Assembly (NCBI GenBank): GCA_000169995.1
Contig: AAZW01000033.1
Location: forward strand, 1-54,268
DNA: 54,268 nucleotides
From: Vibrionales bacterium SWAT-3
GTDB lineage: Bacteria > Pseudomonadota > Gammaproteobacteria > Enterobacterales > Vibrionaceae
Reading direction: 5' to 3'
Shown: one piece after another, positions 17,390 to 25,331 of the stretch
Layout: the number at the start of each line of letters is the position of its first letter
How positions within the stretch are numbered: position 1 is the first letter of the stretch
The notes under the pieces: generated by a model
What the model was told of the DNA's origin: nothing
The model's database searches: none
The model's input: only the letters and a program-made list of their open reading frames with translations
Program-made: the position numbers and the translations under genes

Positions 17390-17407
17390 TGTGCGAGATC
17401 TCTCACA
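17390..17407. promoter_or_regulatory. VarA/UvrY (GacA)-type binding site upstream of the CsrB-type RNA
   Basis: TGTGCGAGATCTCTCACA is an 18-bp near-perfect palindrome that differs by two bases from the UvrY site reported upstream of E. coli csrB (TGTGAGAGATCTCTTACA). It lies about 160 bases before the predicted RNA start, at the sort of distance seen for UvrY/SirA control of csrB. VarA is the Vibrio UvrY orthologue. Confidence 0.7.
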
Positions 17408-17531
17408 AGGCAGTGAGTGAATATCGATATTTAACTGCGAATTTAAGCACTAAGATATCGTAAGCAATTGAAATAAAACAACACGTACATTTATCGTTCA
17501 AATAATTATATAGAAATTCGCTTATGCACCA

Positions 17532-17559
17532 TTGCTGATAAATAAGGAATCGGTAGTAT
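17532..17559 (+). promoter_or_regulatory. Promoter of the CsrB-type RNA
   Basis: TTGCTG (17532-17537) and TAGTAT (17554-17559) are 16 bases apart. The predicted start near 17565 places a GTGTC...GACAC hairpin with AGGA in its loop at the very 5' end of the RNA, as expected of this family. Confidence 0.6.
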
Positions 17560-17564
17560 GGATG

Positions 17565-17982
17565 GTGTCGGAAGGATGCTGACACGGAACAGGAAACGCC
17601 AAGGACTTGGTTATCTTCAGGATGAAGATTCGATTACTCAGGATGAATAATCGGCATGGATAGCGAAATGGACATTGAATGGACGCAATAGTAACTAGGA
17701 TGGTTGCTACTAAGGAAAGACAATGGACACCTCTGGATGAGGAAAGGACTGAACATCAGGATGATGTAAAGGACACCGCTCAAGGAACAAGTGACGCGCG
17801 CTAACGAGGATTGTTGGCAGATCAGGATAAGATCAAGGACACCGCTAGGAAGGCGACGAAAGGAATACGCTGAAGGATAACAGCACACTATCATGGATTT
17901 GATGCATGGAGCACACTTAGTAGCCGGATTGCTGCGAGTAAGACTATAGACCCCGATGAGCGCAAGCTCTCGGGGTTTTTCT
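17565..17982 (+). ncRNA. csrB: CsrB-family regulatory RNA (CsrA antagonist)
   Basis: This non-coding stretch carries about 28 GGA triplets in some 400 bases, many as AGGA or AAGGA in the loops of small hairpins: CTTC-AGGAT-GAAG, CATC-AGGAT-GATG and GTGTC...GACAC. That is the CsrA-sequestering design of CsrB. It ends in a strong terminator (CCCCGA, GAGC, GCAA loop, GCTC, TCGGGG plus T-run, 17951-17980). CsrB RNAs titrate the translational regulator CsrA and in Vibrio feed into quorum sensing and virulence. A promoter and a VarA/UvrY-type box lie upstream. Vibrio genomes carry several paralogues (CsrB/C/D), so which one this is remains open. Confidence 0.9.
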
Positions 17983-18153
17983 TTATCTGTCTCTTATCGA
18001 TTGATGTTTTCACCCCTCCTCGAATCTAAGAAACGCTTCAACTTAATTATAATTCTGACATTTAAATCATTCACTTCTTAACCGCTTCCGAGTAACGTAA
18101 GCCTTACTAGGCTCAACTAGTTTCATAACCATAATTAAATTAAGGACAAATTC

Positions 18154-18651
18154 ATGTCACACGTTACCTTCAAAGGCGCAGCTGTACCGTTATCTGGCAC
18201 ATTCCCACAAACTGGCGAGCAGGCACCAAGCTTTGCACTAACTGCAGGCGATCTTTCTGAACTGACTCTTGCTTCTCTTGCAGGCAAGAAAGTGGTTCTA
18301 AACATCTTCCCAAGCATCGATACAGCAACTTGTGCAACGAGCGTGCGTACGTTCAACGCAAAAGCGGCTGAACTTGAGAACACAGTTGTTGTTTGTATTT
18401 CTGCTGACCTCCCATTTGCTGCAGGTCGCTTCTGCGAGCTTGAAGGCATTGAAGGCGTTCAACACGCTTCGACTTTCCGTTCACCTGAGTTCGCATCTGA
18501 CTACGGCGTAGCAATTGCTGAGGGCCCACTAGCAGGCCTGACAACACGTGCGGTTGTTGTTGTTGATGAAAAAGGTGTGGTAACACACAGCGAGTTGGTT
18601 GCAGAGATCACTGAAGAGCCAAACTACGAAGCGGCACTGACTGCGCTGTAA
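18154..18651 (+). CDS. tpx: Thiol peroxidase
   Basis: Periredoxin that reduces organic peroxides and H2O2 with thioredoxin as donor. The 165-residue protein contains the peroxidatic cysteine in NIFPSIDTATCATSVRTFN, the resolving cysteine in GRFCELEGIEGV, and the C-terminal GLTTRAVVVVDEKGVV strand pair. The length and the two-cysteine spacing are those of the Tpx subfamily. AAGGAC precedes the start. Upstream, 17983-18153 is AT-rich promoter sequence without a recognised operator. Confidence 0.97.
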   Translation: MSHVTFKGAAVPLSGTFPQTGEQAPSFALTAGDLSELTLASLAGKKVVLNIFPSIDTATCATSVRTFNAKAAELENTVVVCISADLPFAAGRFCELEGIEGVQHASTFRSPEFASDYGVAIAEGPLAGLTTRAVVVVDEKGVVTHSELVAEITEEPNYEAALTAL

Positions 18652-18700
18652 GCTCCCTTCCACCCAATAGTCTATTGCGACTGCCTAGGCGATAAACAAT

Positions 18701-18730
18701 AAAAAAGAGCAGCCATTGGCTGCTCTTTTT
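18701..18730. terminator. Bidirectional terminator between tpx and uvrD
   Basis: AAAAAAGAGCAGCCA and TTGGCTGCTCTTTTT are near-perfect inverted repeats with A and T runs on both sides, serving two convergent genes. Confidence 0.88.
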
Positions 18731-18771
18731 GTTTTCAATAATGAACGGTTATTAGATGTCGAAGTAACAAG

Positions 18772-20946
18772 TTAAAGCTGCTCTAAACGCGCGTAAGCCG
18801 TTACTAACCACTTAATGCCTTCCCCATTAAACGCCACTTGCACTCGGCTCTGTGGACCACTTCCTTCAAAGTTGATGATCGTGCCTTCACCAAACTTAGG
18901 ATGTTTCACGCGAGAGCCTAAGCTAAAACCTGTTTCATTAAAGTTCTCTTTGACTGCAGTTTGGCTAAAGCGACCACTGCTCGCAGGGCGACTCACCTGT
19001 GCTTTCATACGCACTTCATCCAGACAGGTTTCTGGCAACTCACGAATAAAGCGTGATGGTTTGTGGTATTTATCTTGCCCGTACAAGCGACGCATCTCAG
19101 CGTAAGTGATGTACAGTTTCTCCATCGCACGAGTCATGCCTACGTAACATAGGCGACGCTCTTCTTCCAAGCGCCCCGCTTCTTCAGCAGACATCTGGCT
19201 TGGGAACATGCCTTCTTCGACACCCACCATGAATACCATTGGGAACTCTAGACCTTTAGCACTGTGTAGAGTCATAAGCTGAACCGCATCATCAAACTCA
19301 TCAGCCTGACCTTCACCCGCTTCCAAAGCCGCGTGCGTTAAGAATGCTGTTAGCATGCTCATCTCATCGGCTTCTTCTGGCTTCTCGAACTGACGAGTTG
19401 CCGTTACCAATTCTTCCAAGTTCTCAATACGCGCTTTCGATTTCTCGCCTTTCTCTTGCTCGTACATCGCAAATAGACCTGAAGATTTAATCACATGGTC
19501 AGTTTGCTCATGTAAATTCAGCTCTAACGTGTCGTCTTCAAGCGCATTAATTAACTCGATAAAGCGGCTTAAGGCACCCGCTGCACGACCTGGCAGTACT
19601 TGTTCTTCCAACAAAGCGATACTCGCTTGCCACATCGTCGCACCACGGTCACGCGCTGCAAATCGAATCGTCTCTAGAGTCTTGTCACCCAAGCCACGTG
19701 TTGGCGTATTAACCACACGTTCAAAAGCGGCATCATCGTTACGGTTACCCATTAAACGCAGGTAGCTCAATGCATCTTTGATCTCCTGACGTTCGAAGAA
19801 TCGCATACCACCGTAGATTCGGTATGGTAAGCCCGCTTGAATCAACGCTTCTTCCAGAACACGAGATTGGGCGTTATTACGATAAAGCATCGCCGTATCT
19901 TCGAGTGCACCACCTTTCTCTTGCCACTCTTTAATCTTACTTACCGTGAAGCGAGCTTCATCAAGCTCGTTGTAAGCTGAGTAGACGGAGATTGGCTCAC
20001 CATCGTTACCATCGGTCCACAACTCTTTACCCATTCGCTCAGTGTTGTTTGAGATAAGCTCGTTCGATGCTTGCAAGATGGTTTTGGTTGAGCGGTAGTT
20101 TTGCTCTAATCGAATCGTTGAAGCGCCAGGGAATTCGTCCAAGAACTTCTGAATATTCTCGATTTTTGCACCACGCCAGCCATAGATAGATTGATCATCA
20201 TCACCTACGATCATCACTCGACAATCAGGGCCAGCCATCATACGCAGCCAAGCATATTGGATGTTGTTGGTATCTTGGAATTCGTCGACCAAAATATGCT
20301 TAAAGCGCGCTTGGTAGTGCTCACGAATGTGTTTCTTGTCGCGCAGTAGCTCGTGCGACCTCAGCAGAATCTCCGCAAAGTCGACCAATCCAGCGCGATC
20401 ACACGCTTCTTGATAAGCCGAGTAAATCTTTAACCATGTTTGAGTGACTGGATCATGGTAGGCATCAATGTGACTCGGGCGTAGGCCTTCATCTTTCTTG
20501 CCGTTGATCCACCACGAAGCTTGCTTAGCTGGCCACTGCTTTTCATCGAGGTTTTGCGCTTTGATTAAGCGGCGCAATAGACGAATCTGATCATCGGAAT
20601 CAATGATCTGGAAATCCTCTGGCAATTTTGCATCTAGGTAGTGAGCACGCAGAATGCGGTGACAAATACCATGGAAGGTGCCGTTCCACATGCCTGACGA
20701 GCTACCCATCATCAACTCTTCAATACGACCACGCATCTCTGCTGCCGCTTTATTGGTGAAGGTTACTGACATGATAGAGAACGGCGATGCTTGCTCGACA
20801 CTCTGCAGCCAAGCGATACGATGCACCAAAACTCGCGTTTTACCACTACCAGCACCAGCCAGAATAAGTAGGTTTTCTAAAGGTGCTGCGACCGCCTCAC
20901 GTTGTTTGTCGTTTAGGCCATCGAGTAAAAGCGAAGGATCTATCAT
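18772..20946 (-). CDS. uvrD: DNA helicase II (UvrD)
   Basis: SF1A 3'-5' helicase of nucleotide excision repair and mismatch repair. Motifs in order: Q motif LNDKQREAV, I AGAGSGKTR, Ia TFTNKAAAEM, II VDEFQDTN, III VGDDDQSIYGWRGA, IV QNYRST, V MTLHSAKGLEFPMVF and VI YVGMTRAMEKLYITYA. The C-terminus ends in the UvrD-type SRVKHPKFGEGTIINFEG fold that binds UvrB or RNA polymerase. The 724 residues match the family. A LexA-type box overlaps the promoter region, so SOS control is likely. Confidence 0.98.
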   Translation of the reverse strand: MIDPSLLLDGLNDKQREAVAAPLENLLILAGAGSGKTRVLVHRIAWLQSVEQASPFSIMSVTFTNKAAAEMRGRIEELMMGSSSGMWNGTFHGICHRILRAHYLDAKLPEDFQIIDSDDQIRLLRRLIKAQNLDEKQWPAKQASWWINGKKDEGLRPSHIDAYHDPVTQTWLKIYSAYQEACDRAGLVDFAEILLRSHELLRDKKHIREHYQARFKHILVDEFQDTNNIQYAWLRMMAGPDCRVMIVGDDDQSIYGWRGAKIENIQKFLDEFPGASTIRLEQNYRSTKTILQASNELISNNTERMGKELWTDGNDGEPISVYSAYNELDEARFTVSKIKEWQEKGGALEDTAMLYRNNAQSRVLEEALIQAGLPYRIYGGMRFFERQEIKDALSYLRLMGNRNDDAAFERVVNTPTRGLGDKTLETIRFAARDRGATMWQASIALLEEQVLPGRAAGALSRFIELINALEDDTLELNLHEQTDHVIKSSGLFAMYEQEKGEKSKARIENLEELVTATRQFEKPEEADEMSMLTAFLTHAALEAGEGQADEFDDAVQLMTLHSAKGLEFPMVFMVGVEEGMFPSQMSAEEAGRLEEERRLCYVGMTRAMEKLYITYAEMRRLYGQDKYHKPSRFIRELPETCLDEVRMKAQVSRPASSGRFSQTAVKENFNETGFSLGSRVKHPKFGEGTIINFEGSGPQSRVQVAFNGEGIKWLVTAYARLEQL

Positions 20947-20961
20947 TGGATATGCTCACTA

Positions 20962-20977
20962 CTGGGTATTTATACAT
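20962..20977 (-). promoter_or_regulatory. LexA (SOS) box of uvrD
   Basis: On the coding strand ATGTATAAATACCCAG matches 14 of 16 bases of the E. coli uvrD SOS box (CTGTATATATACCCAG), 15 bases before the uvrD start codon. E. coli uvrD is a LexA target. Confidence 0.75.
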
Positions 20978-21209
20978 AAAAGTTGATTATAACCTAAACA
21001 CTAGGCTGCGTTTAGAATATTAAGAAGAAAAAACCATCAAAAAATAACATCAATTAATCAAACACTTAATAGGTAAATCATCACTGATTTTGATAATTCT
21101 TATAATACTGTGAAATTATTTTCGGGTTGTTCCTATCCTTTTTAGTAAGCAAGTTAACAACTCATTAACCTGCGATGTGTAAATACTATTAAGTCTAGAG
21201 GGAATGACT

Positions 21210-21470
21210 ATGAAAAATTCTAATCTTGCTGTTACAGCTGCAATCACAAGTGTACTAGCGTTTGGCGGTGCCGTTCTTACATCAGCACCTGCGGAAGCAG
21301 CAGCGAAAGAAAAATGCTATGGCGTATCAAAAGCTGGCCAAAATGACTGTGCAACTAAAACAAGTTCATGTGCTGGTACAGCAAAAGAAGACAACCAATC
21401 CGATGCATTCGTGGTCGTTCCTAAAGGACTATGTGGCAAGTTAACTGGTGGTAGCACTCAATCATCATAA
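21210..21470 (+). CDS. bufA1: Bufferin-type RiPP precursor (DUF2282, BufA1-like)
   Basis: An 86-residue precursor: Sec signal peptide (hydrophobic residues 6-25, cleavage about APAEA-A at 30), then a cysteine-bearing core with exactly four cysteines, C36, C47, C54 and C75, in KCYGVSKAGQNDCA, SSCAG and VVPKGLCGKLTGG. This is the DUF2282 pattern. In Caulobacter bufferins the two central cysteines are converted to thiooxazoles by an MNIO enzyme and the peptide chelates copper. The MNIO, DUF2063 and DoxX genes follow immediately. The start at 21210 has AGAGGG 7 bases before it; the ATG two codons earlier lies too close to that site. Copper binding is inferred from the family. Confidence 0.9.
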   Translation: MKNSNLAVTAAITSVLAFGGAVLTSAPAEAAAKEKCYGVSKAGQNDCATKTSSCAGTAKEDNQSDAFVVVPKGLCGKLTGGSTQSS

Positions 21471-21549
21471 TGCCTGAAGGCATAACTGAACCACTCAGTA
21501 TGGTGAGCTGAATACCAGCTCACCTCCACTACCCATTAGGAGAATCGTT

Positions 21550-22404
21550 GTGACTCAAACTCTTCACCCCAACGCAGGGGTTGGCCTTAGAACACCGCAC
21601 TTAGATTTCTTCAGCCAGAATTCTGATTTGGTAAGTTGGTTAGAGGTTCACAGCGAAAACTACTTCTTACCCCATTCTTCACAGCGCCAACAACTCCGAG
21701 AGATTCGCAATCATCACCACATAAGCTGTCATGGGGTCGGGTTGTCTCTTGGTTCTGTTGAACGAATCAACCAACAGCACTTACTGCAACTCAAAACACT
21801 TATTGATGATATCGAACCTTTCTTGGTTTCTGATCATTTGAGTTGGAGCCAAACTGGCGGTCACTACTTCAATGACCTGCTACCACTACCTTATACCGAA
21901 GAAGCGTTGGACGTCTTCTGCCGTAACGTAAGCGAGGTTCAAGACAGTTTGCAACGTCCAATGTTAATTGAGAACCCGTCAAGCTACCTCGCTTTCAAGC
22001 ATTCAACGATTCCAGAATGGGAGTTTTTGGCTGAGGTACAAAAGCGCACCGAGTGTCGCCTACTGCTCGATTTCAATAATATTTTCGTCTCATCGTTTAA
22101 TCATGGCTTCAGCTGTGAAGAGTACCTCAATGGCATACCAGCAAACCAAGTGGAAGAGATTCACTTGGCAGGTTTTACCAAAAAGAAGCTCGAACAAGGT
22201 GAGATTTGGATAGACACACACAGCAAACCCGTCTGTGATGAAGTGTGGCAACTTTACACTCAGTGGATAGAGCAACATGGCTCTCGCTACACCTTGATTG
22301 AGTGGGATTTAGATATTCCAGAGCCACAAATTCTATTGGCAGAGGCGGCCAAAGCCAGTGAAAAACTGTATCAACATGACAATCAAAGGAGTCGCGCCTC
22401 ATGA
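21550..22404 (+). CDS. bufB: MNIO-family oxidative RiPP maturase (DUF692, BufB-like)
   Basis: Multinuclear non-haem iron oxygenase with a TIM-barrel fold (284 residues) that installs heterocycles on cysteines of its precursor peptide. Likely metal ligands and active-site segments: WLEVHSENYF (H34, E36), CHGVGLSL (H61), SDHLSW (D95, H96), IENPSSY (E141, N142), LLLDFNNIF (D174, N177), FNHG (H185), EIHLAGF (H205), DTHSKPV (D222, H224) and LIEWD (E251). The GTG start is preceded by AGGAGA. It lies 79 bases after the precursor and its last codons overlap the next gene (ATGA). In this setting it should act on the DUF2282 peptide. Confidence 0.93.
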   Translation: MTQTLHPNAGVGLRTPHLDFFSQNSDLVSWLEVHSENYFLPHSSQRQQLREIRNHHHISCHGVGLSLGSVERINQQHLLQLKTLIDDIEPFLVSDHLSWSQTGGHYFNDLLPLPYTEEALDVFCRNVSEVQDSLQRPMLIENPSSYLAFKHSTIPEWEFLAEVQKRTECRLLLDFNNIFVSSFNHGFSCEEYLNGIPANQVEEIHLAGFTKKKLEQGEIWIDTHSKPVCDEVWQLYTQWIEQHGSRYTLIEWDLDIPEPQILLAEAAKASEKLYQHDNQRSRAS

Positions 22405-23168
22405 GCTACTCCCTAGCAGATGTTCAATCCGAATTTGCGAATGCACTGCGCTATCAAAATGACGGCGAGCAATGCGACATCGTGAGCGATCATTTTAGCA
22501 ATCAGCAACGCATGCAAATTTACCGCAATAACTTTGTGATTAGTTTAAGCGAAGTTCTCGCTGCGACTTACCCACTGACTGAGATGTTAGTTGGTGAGGA
22601 GTGCTTCCAACAAATAGCGCGTCAACACGTTCTTAGTTACCCATCGACCTCTGGAGATCTCAGTGGTTATGGCGAGCACTTCGAACAAACCGTACAAGCC
22701 TTTCCTGCCGTTGTGGAGGCAGCACCTTATCTTAGTGAAGTAGCACGCTATGAATGGCAAAAGGACTGTTTAGCGAGACACGCGTGTGCAACCCCGCCGA
22801 ATCAACAGCCTCTCTCCTGTTTAGCTTCAGTGCCACAAGAGCAGCAAGGTGCCTTGGTTTTCCACATCAAGGATTCGGTAACGCTATTCGATTCTTACTA
22901 TACCGTAATAGCGCTTGAACACGCTATCGACCAACAGCAACTGGAAGGGTTAGACATCAATCGCTCAGAGCTTGGAATAATAATCCGAGCCGAGAATGCA
23001 CAGCTCGAAAGCCACAGCCTAACCAAGGAGTGCCACCAACTGCTCATTGAGCTTCAATCTGGTAAAGCGCTCGGAGAAGTAACGCCTTCACTACTGCAAC
23101 ATCTGAATGCTGTCATGGCGCTCAACGTCATCTCAGGTTTTTCAATCAATGATGAATTGGAGACATAA
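22401..23168 (+). CDS. bufC: DUF2063 partner protein of the MNIO enzyme (BufC-like)
   Basis: A 255-residue soluble protein. The N-terminal 100 residues carry the DUF2063 (HvfC/BufC) signature: YSLADVQSEFANALRY, RMQIYRNNFVISLSEVLAATYPLTEMLVGEECFQ and HVLSYPSTSGDLSGYGEHF. In Haemophilus and Caulobacter this partner binds the leader peptide and forms a complex with the MNIO enzyme. It overlaps bufB by 4 bases, so the two are translationally coupled. The older label of DNA-binding domain for DUF2063 is not favoured here. Confidence 0.9.
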   Translation: MSYSLADVQSEFANALRYQNDGEQCDIVSDHFSNQQRMQIYRNNFVISLSEVLAATYPLTEMLVGEECFQQIARQHVLSYPSTSGDLSGYGEHFEQTVQAFPAVVEAAPYLSEVARYEWQKDCLARHACATPPNQQPLSCLASVPQEQQGALVFHIKDSVTLFDSYYTVIALEHAIDQQQLEGLDINRSELGIIIRAENAQLESHSLTKECHQLLIELQSGKALGEVTPSLLQHLNAVMALNVISGFSINDELET

Positions 23169-23169
23169 T

Positions 23170-23628
23170 ATGGATAACAACACAGTCACAAACATGATGG
23201 CTCAATACGACAATTTGATTGAGAAATCTCAGGCACTTTTCGTCCCAGTGCTGCTTCTTTTCTGTCGCCTTTGGGTGGCGTGGGTATTCTTCAACTCTGG
23301 GCTGACCAAGATAGCGACCTGGGATAGCACCCTCTACTTGTTCGAATTGGAATATCAGGTGCCCCTATTACCATGGGAATTAGCGGCCTATATGGGAACA
23401 GCTGCTGAATTAATCCTACCGGTATTCTTAGCACTTGGTTTGCTAACACGCCCGATGGCCGCCGCTCTTTTTGTTTTCAACATTATTGCTGTCGTCTCTT
23501 ACCCAGTACTGTGGGATCAAGGCTTCTACGACCACCAATTATGGGGACTGATGATTCTTATCGTCATCGTATGGGGTGCTGGACCGTTTTCATTAGATCG
23601 AGTTTTGAAGGCGCAATTTAGAGGCTAA
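23170..23628 (+). CDS. DoxX-family membrane protein (BufD-like)
   Basis: A 152-residue inner-membrane protein with four helices. The DoxX marks are LFCRLWVAWVFFNSGLTKIATW and GTAAELILPVFLALGLLTRP. DoxX-type genes are the usual last gene of bufferin operons, where they are called BufD; the function is not settled. GGAG lies 9 bases before the ATG at 23170; a longer frame starting at 23107 lies inside bufC and is rejected. A bidirectional terminator closes the operon. Confidence 0.88.
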   Translation: MDNNTVTNMMAQYDNLIEKSQALFVPVLLLFCRLWVAWVFFNSGLTKIATWDSTLYLFELEYQVPLLPWELAAYMGTAAELILPVFLALGLLTRPMAAALFVFNIIAVVSYPVLWDQGFYDHQLWGLMILIVIVWGAGPFSLDRVLKAQFRG

Positions 23629-23653
23629 CTAAAACATCGATACCCCCAAACGC

Positions 23654-23686
23654 AAAAAACCACTCAATTGAGTGGTTTCTTTTTTA
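23654..23686. terminator. Bidirectional terminator after the bufferin operon
   Basis: AAAAAACCACTCAA and TTGAGTGGTTTCTTTTTT are adjacent inverted repeats between two convergent genes. Confidence 0.85.
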
Positions 23687-23698
23687 ACTGGGGTAAGC

Positions 23699-23980
23699 TT
23701 ACTTTTCTAAAAAAGCCTGAAGCTCTTCAGCCGAGATGCCTTGCTCAGCTAGCTCTTTTGCTAATAGCTGAACTTGTTCACCTTTACGAGACTCTACCAC
23801 TCGCTGAAATTGGTAGATGATATCTCGTAAAGTATCGATTGGAACTTGTTTTGCCGCACTGCGAATACGCTCTTCACTTTGGTTGCCTAACTCTTTAAGC
23901 AATTTACCAAACATAACCTTTTCAGGTGCATCTTCCATTTGTTCTAAGACACGCGCCATTTCGTAGGTTGTTAATGACAT
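23699..23980 (-). CDS. Hypothetical small helical protein
   Basis: A 93-residue charged, fully helical protein without a signal or membrane segment. The C-terminal third (VQLLAKELAEQGISAEELQAFLEK) resembles the linker between oligomerisation and DNA-binding parts of H-NS-like proteins, but there is no DNA-binding domain, so this may only be a coiled-coil likeness. Before the IS insertion it followed the MFS transporter gene by about 100 bases. Function unknown. Confidence 0.75.
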   Translation of the reverse strand: MSLTTYEMARVLEQMEDAPEKVMFGKLLKELGNQSEERIRSAAKQVPIDTLRDIIYQFQRVVESRKGEQVQLLAKELAEQGISAEELQAFLEK

Positions 23981-24095
23981 TACAGTATTTTTCCGTTGGA
24001 GACTTACGTTTCAATGAGTGACAAATATACCATGTTTTAACGTTTCGCAAACCGCCATTTGTATATTTTGCCACCCTTATTGCTTATGCCTTTGC

Positions 24096-25331
24096 AAAGG
24101 GCGCGAATATACTTTGTTAATCTGATGTAAAAAGAACTTTTTCCCTGTAATCTTTATTCCATGCGGCTTGGTTCATCTTTCTTGGTACAGACAAGTTACC
24201 CTCTGATTTTCTAAATAGGTTCTGCACAAAGCGACGACAACAAGCCATATTCAACGCTGAATCCCCAGCGTAAATTCGCTGCTCGTCTTCTTTGAAAATT
24301 ACGTCCAACGCCCAGTGCTGCTGATTCTCAATATGCCAATGCTTTCTTGTTGCCTTTGAGGCTAACTCTAAAGATAAATGGTCTGTGCAAATATAGTACG
24401 AGGTTTCATAACTTCCTTTCCCTTTGACACTCCTATCTCTTACCACTGCAACAATGCTTTTTACGAGACACCACTTCTGTCTGAGTGCTTCGCTGAAGGC
24501 TGCAGGAAGCACGTAAACCTCACGAACCTCTTTTCTACCATGCCCTTTCTCTTCCGTGATGTATGATTCCTGTTTATCTTCAGGCAAAGCCCAATAGTCT
24601 TGGAATTGCACATCAATTTCTGCTAATAAACTTGGTTGATTCAGTTTAACTTGTACTAGGATATCTCCACCTTTATCAACTACTTTATTCAGTGTTTCAA
24701 CCTGACAATGCAGGGCATCAGCAGTTAATAAACATCCTTTGATATCTAAAGCGTCTAGCATGTTTCTTATTGCTAGCAGCTCCATACCTTTGCCGTCACA
24801 AGGTTGGTGTGTGAGAGTCAAACCCTCGTCTACATCAAATGCCGAAACCATATAGAGGGGGTGCTGTTGTTTGCTTGCTTTTGCCCCTTTTAGAACCTTC
24901 CCATCAACACTGATTATAGGCTGAGCATGCTTCTCTCTGTGCAAATTGACCCAGCCCACCATAGCTTCCAATAGCGTCTCTGGCACAACGGATCTCATGA
25001 TCGCAGCTATATTATGTCGAGTGGGAAGACCATTTTCGTAGGGGAAATACTCACGTAACCACTCGATATTTCCTTCACCGAAATCCTTAATCTCTGTCCA
25101 TTTATTTTGACCACAAATCATGGCTGTTATGACCACGAAAGCGACTTCCATAACAGGATAAACTTGATTGATGTGCGAACGGGTATCTTTCACTTTTTTA
25201 AGTTGCTCAATGATAATCATGTGCGAATTTCTCATGTTTTTTTACTTCATGATCAGATCGTGATTATCTAAAAAAGTTCCCTGTAAAATAAATCCATTAT
25301 TTTCAATGGTTAAAGTTCGATCCCGCCCTTT
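24096..25331 (-). mobile_element. ISAs1-family insertion sequence, complete
   Basis: A 1236-bp element with one transposase gene. The left end reads AAAGGGCGCGAATATACTTT and the complement of the right end AAAGGGCGGGATCGAACTTT, 15 of 20 bases identical. It is flanked by an 8-bp direct repeat GCCTTTGC (24088-24095 and 25332-25339). If the ends are taken one base shorter, the repeat becomes 10 bp (TGCCTTTGCA). It was inserted at the last codon of the MFS gene: joining the flanks restores the original stop TAA at 24084-24086. Perfect flanks and an intact transposase point to a fairly recent insertion. Confidence 0.88.
24117..25235 (-). CDS. ISAs1-family transposase
   Basis: A 372-residue DDE transposase. 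Acidic catalytic residues are visible in PIISVDGKVLKGA (first D), CLLTADALHCQ (second D) and RKHWHIENQQHWALDVIFKED (E). The N-terminal region IEQLKKVKDTRSHINQVYPVMEVAFV belongs to the family's DDE_Tnp_1-associated domain. The frame is full length with no stops, so it is probably active. The start could be the ATG at 25235 or the one at 25220; neither has a clear ribosome site, as is common in insertion sequences. Confidence 0.93.
   Translation of the reverse strand: MRNSHMIIIEQLKKVKDTRSHINQVYPVMEVAFVVITAMICGQNKWTEIKDFGEGNIEWLREYFPYENGLPTRHNIAAIMRSVVPETLLEAMVGWVNLHREKHAQPIISVDGKVLKGAKASKQQHPLYMVSAFDVDEGLTLTHQPCDGKGMELLAIRNMLDALDIKGCLLTADALHCQVETLNKVVDKGGDILVQVKLNQPSLLAEIDVQFQDYWALPEDKQESYITEEKGHGRKEVREVYVLPAAFSEALRQKWCLVKSIVAVVRDRSVKGKGSYETSYYICTDHLSLELASKATRKHWHIENQQHWALDVIFKEDEQRIYAGDSALNMACCRRFVQNLFRKSEGNLSVPRKMNQAAWNKDYREKVLFTSD

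Noticed and set aside
17634..17894. An 86-codon open frame on the minus strand within the CsrB-type RNA
   Set aside because: It is the complement of GGA repeats, has no ribosome site and has biased composition; the RNA explains the region.
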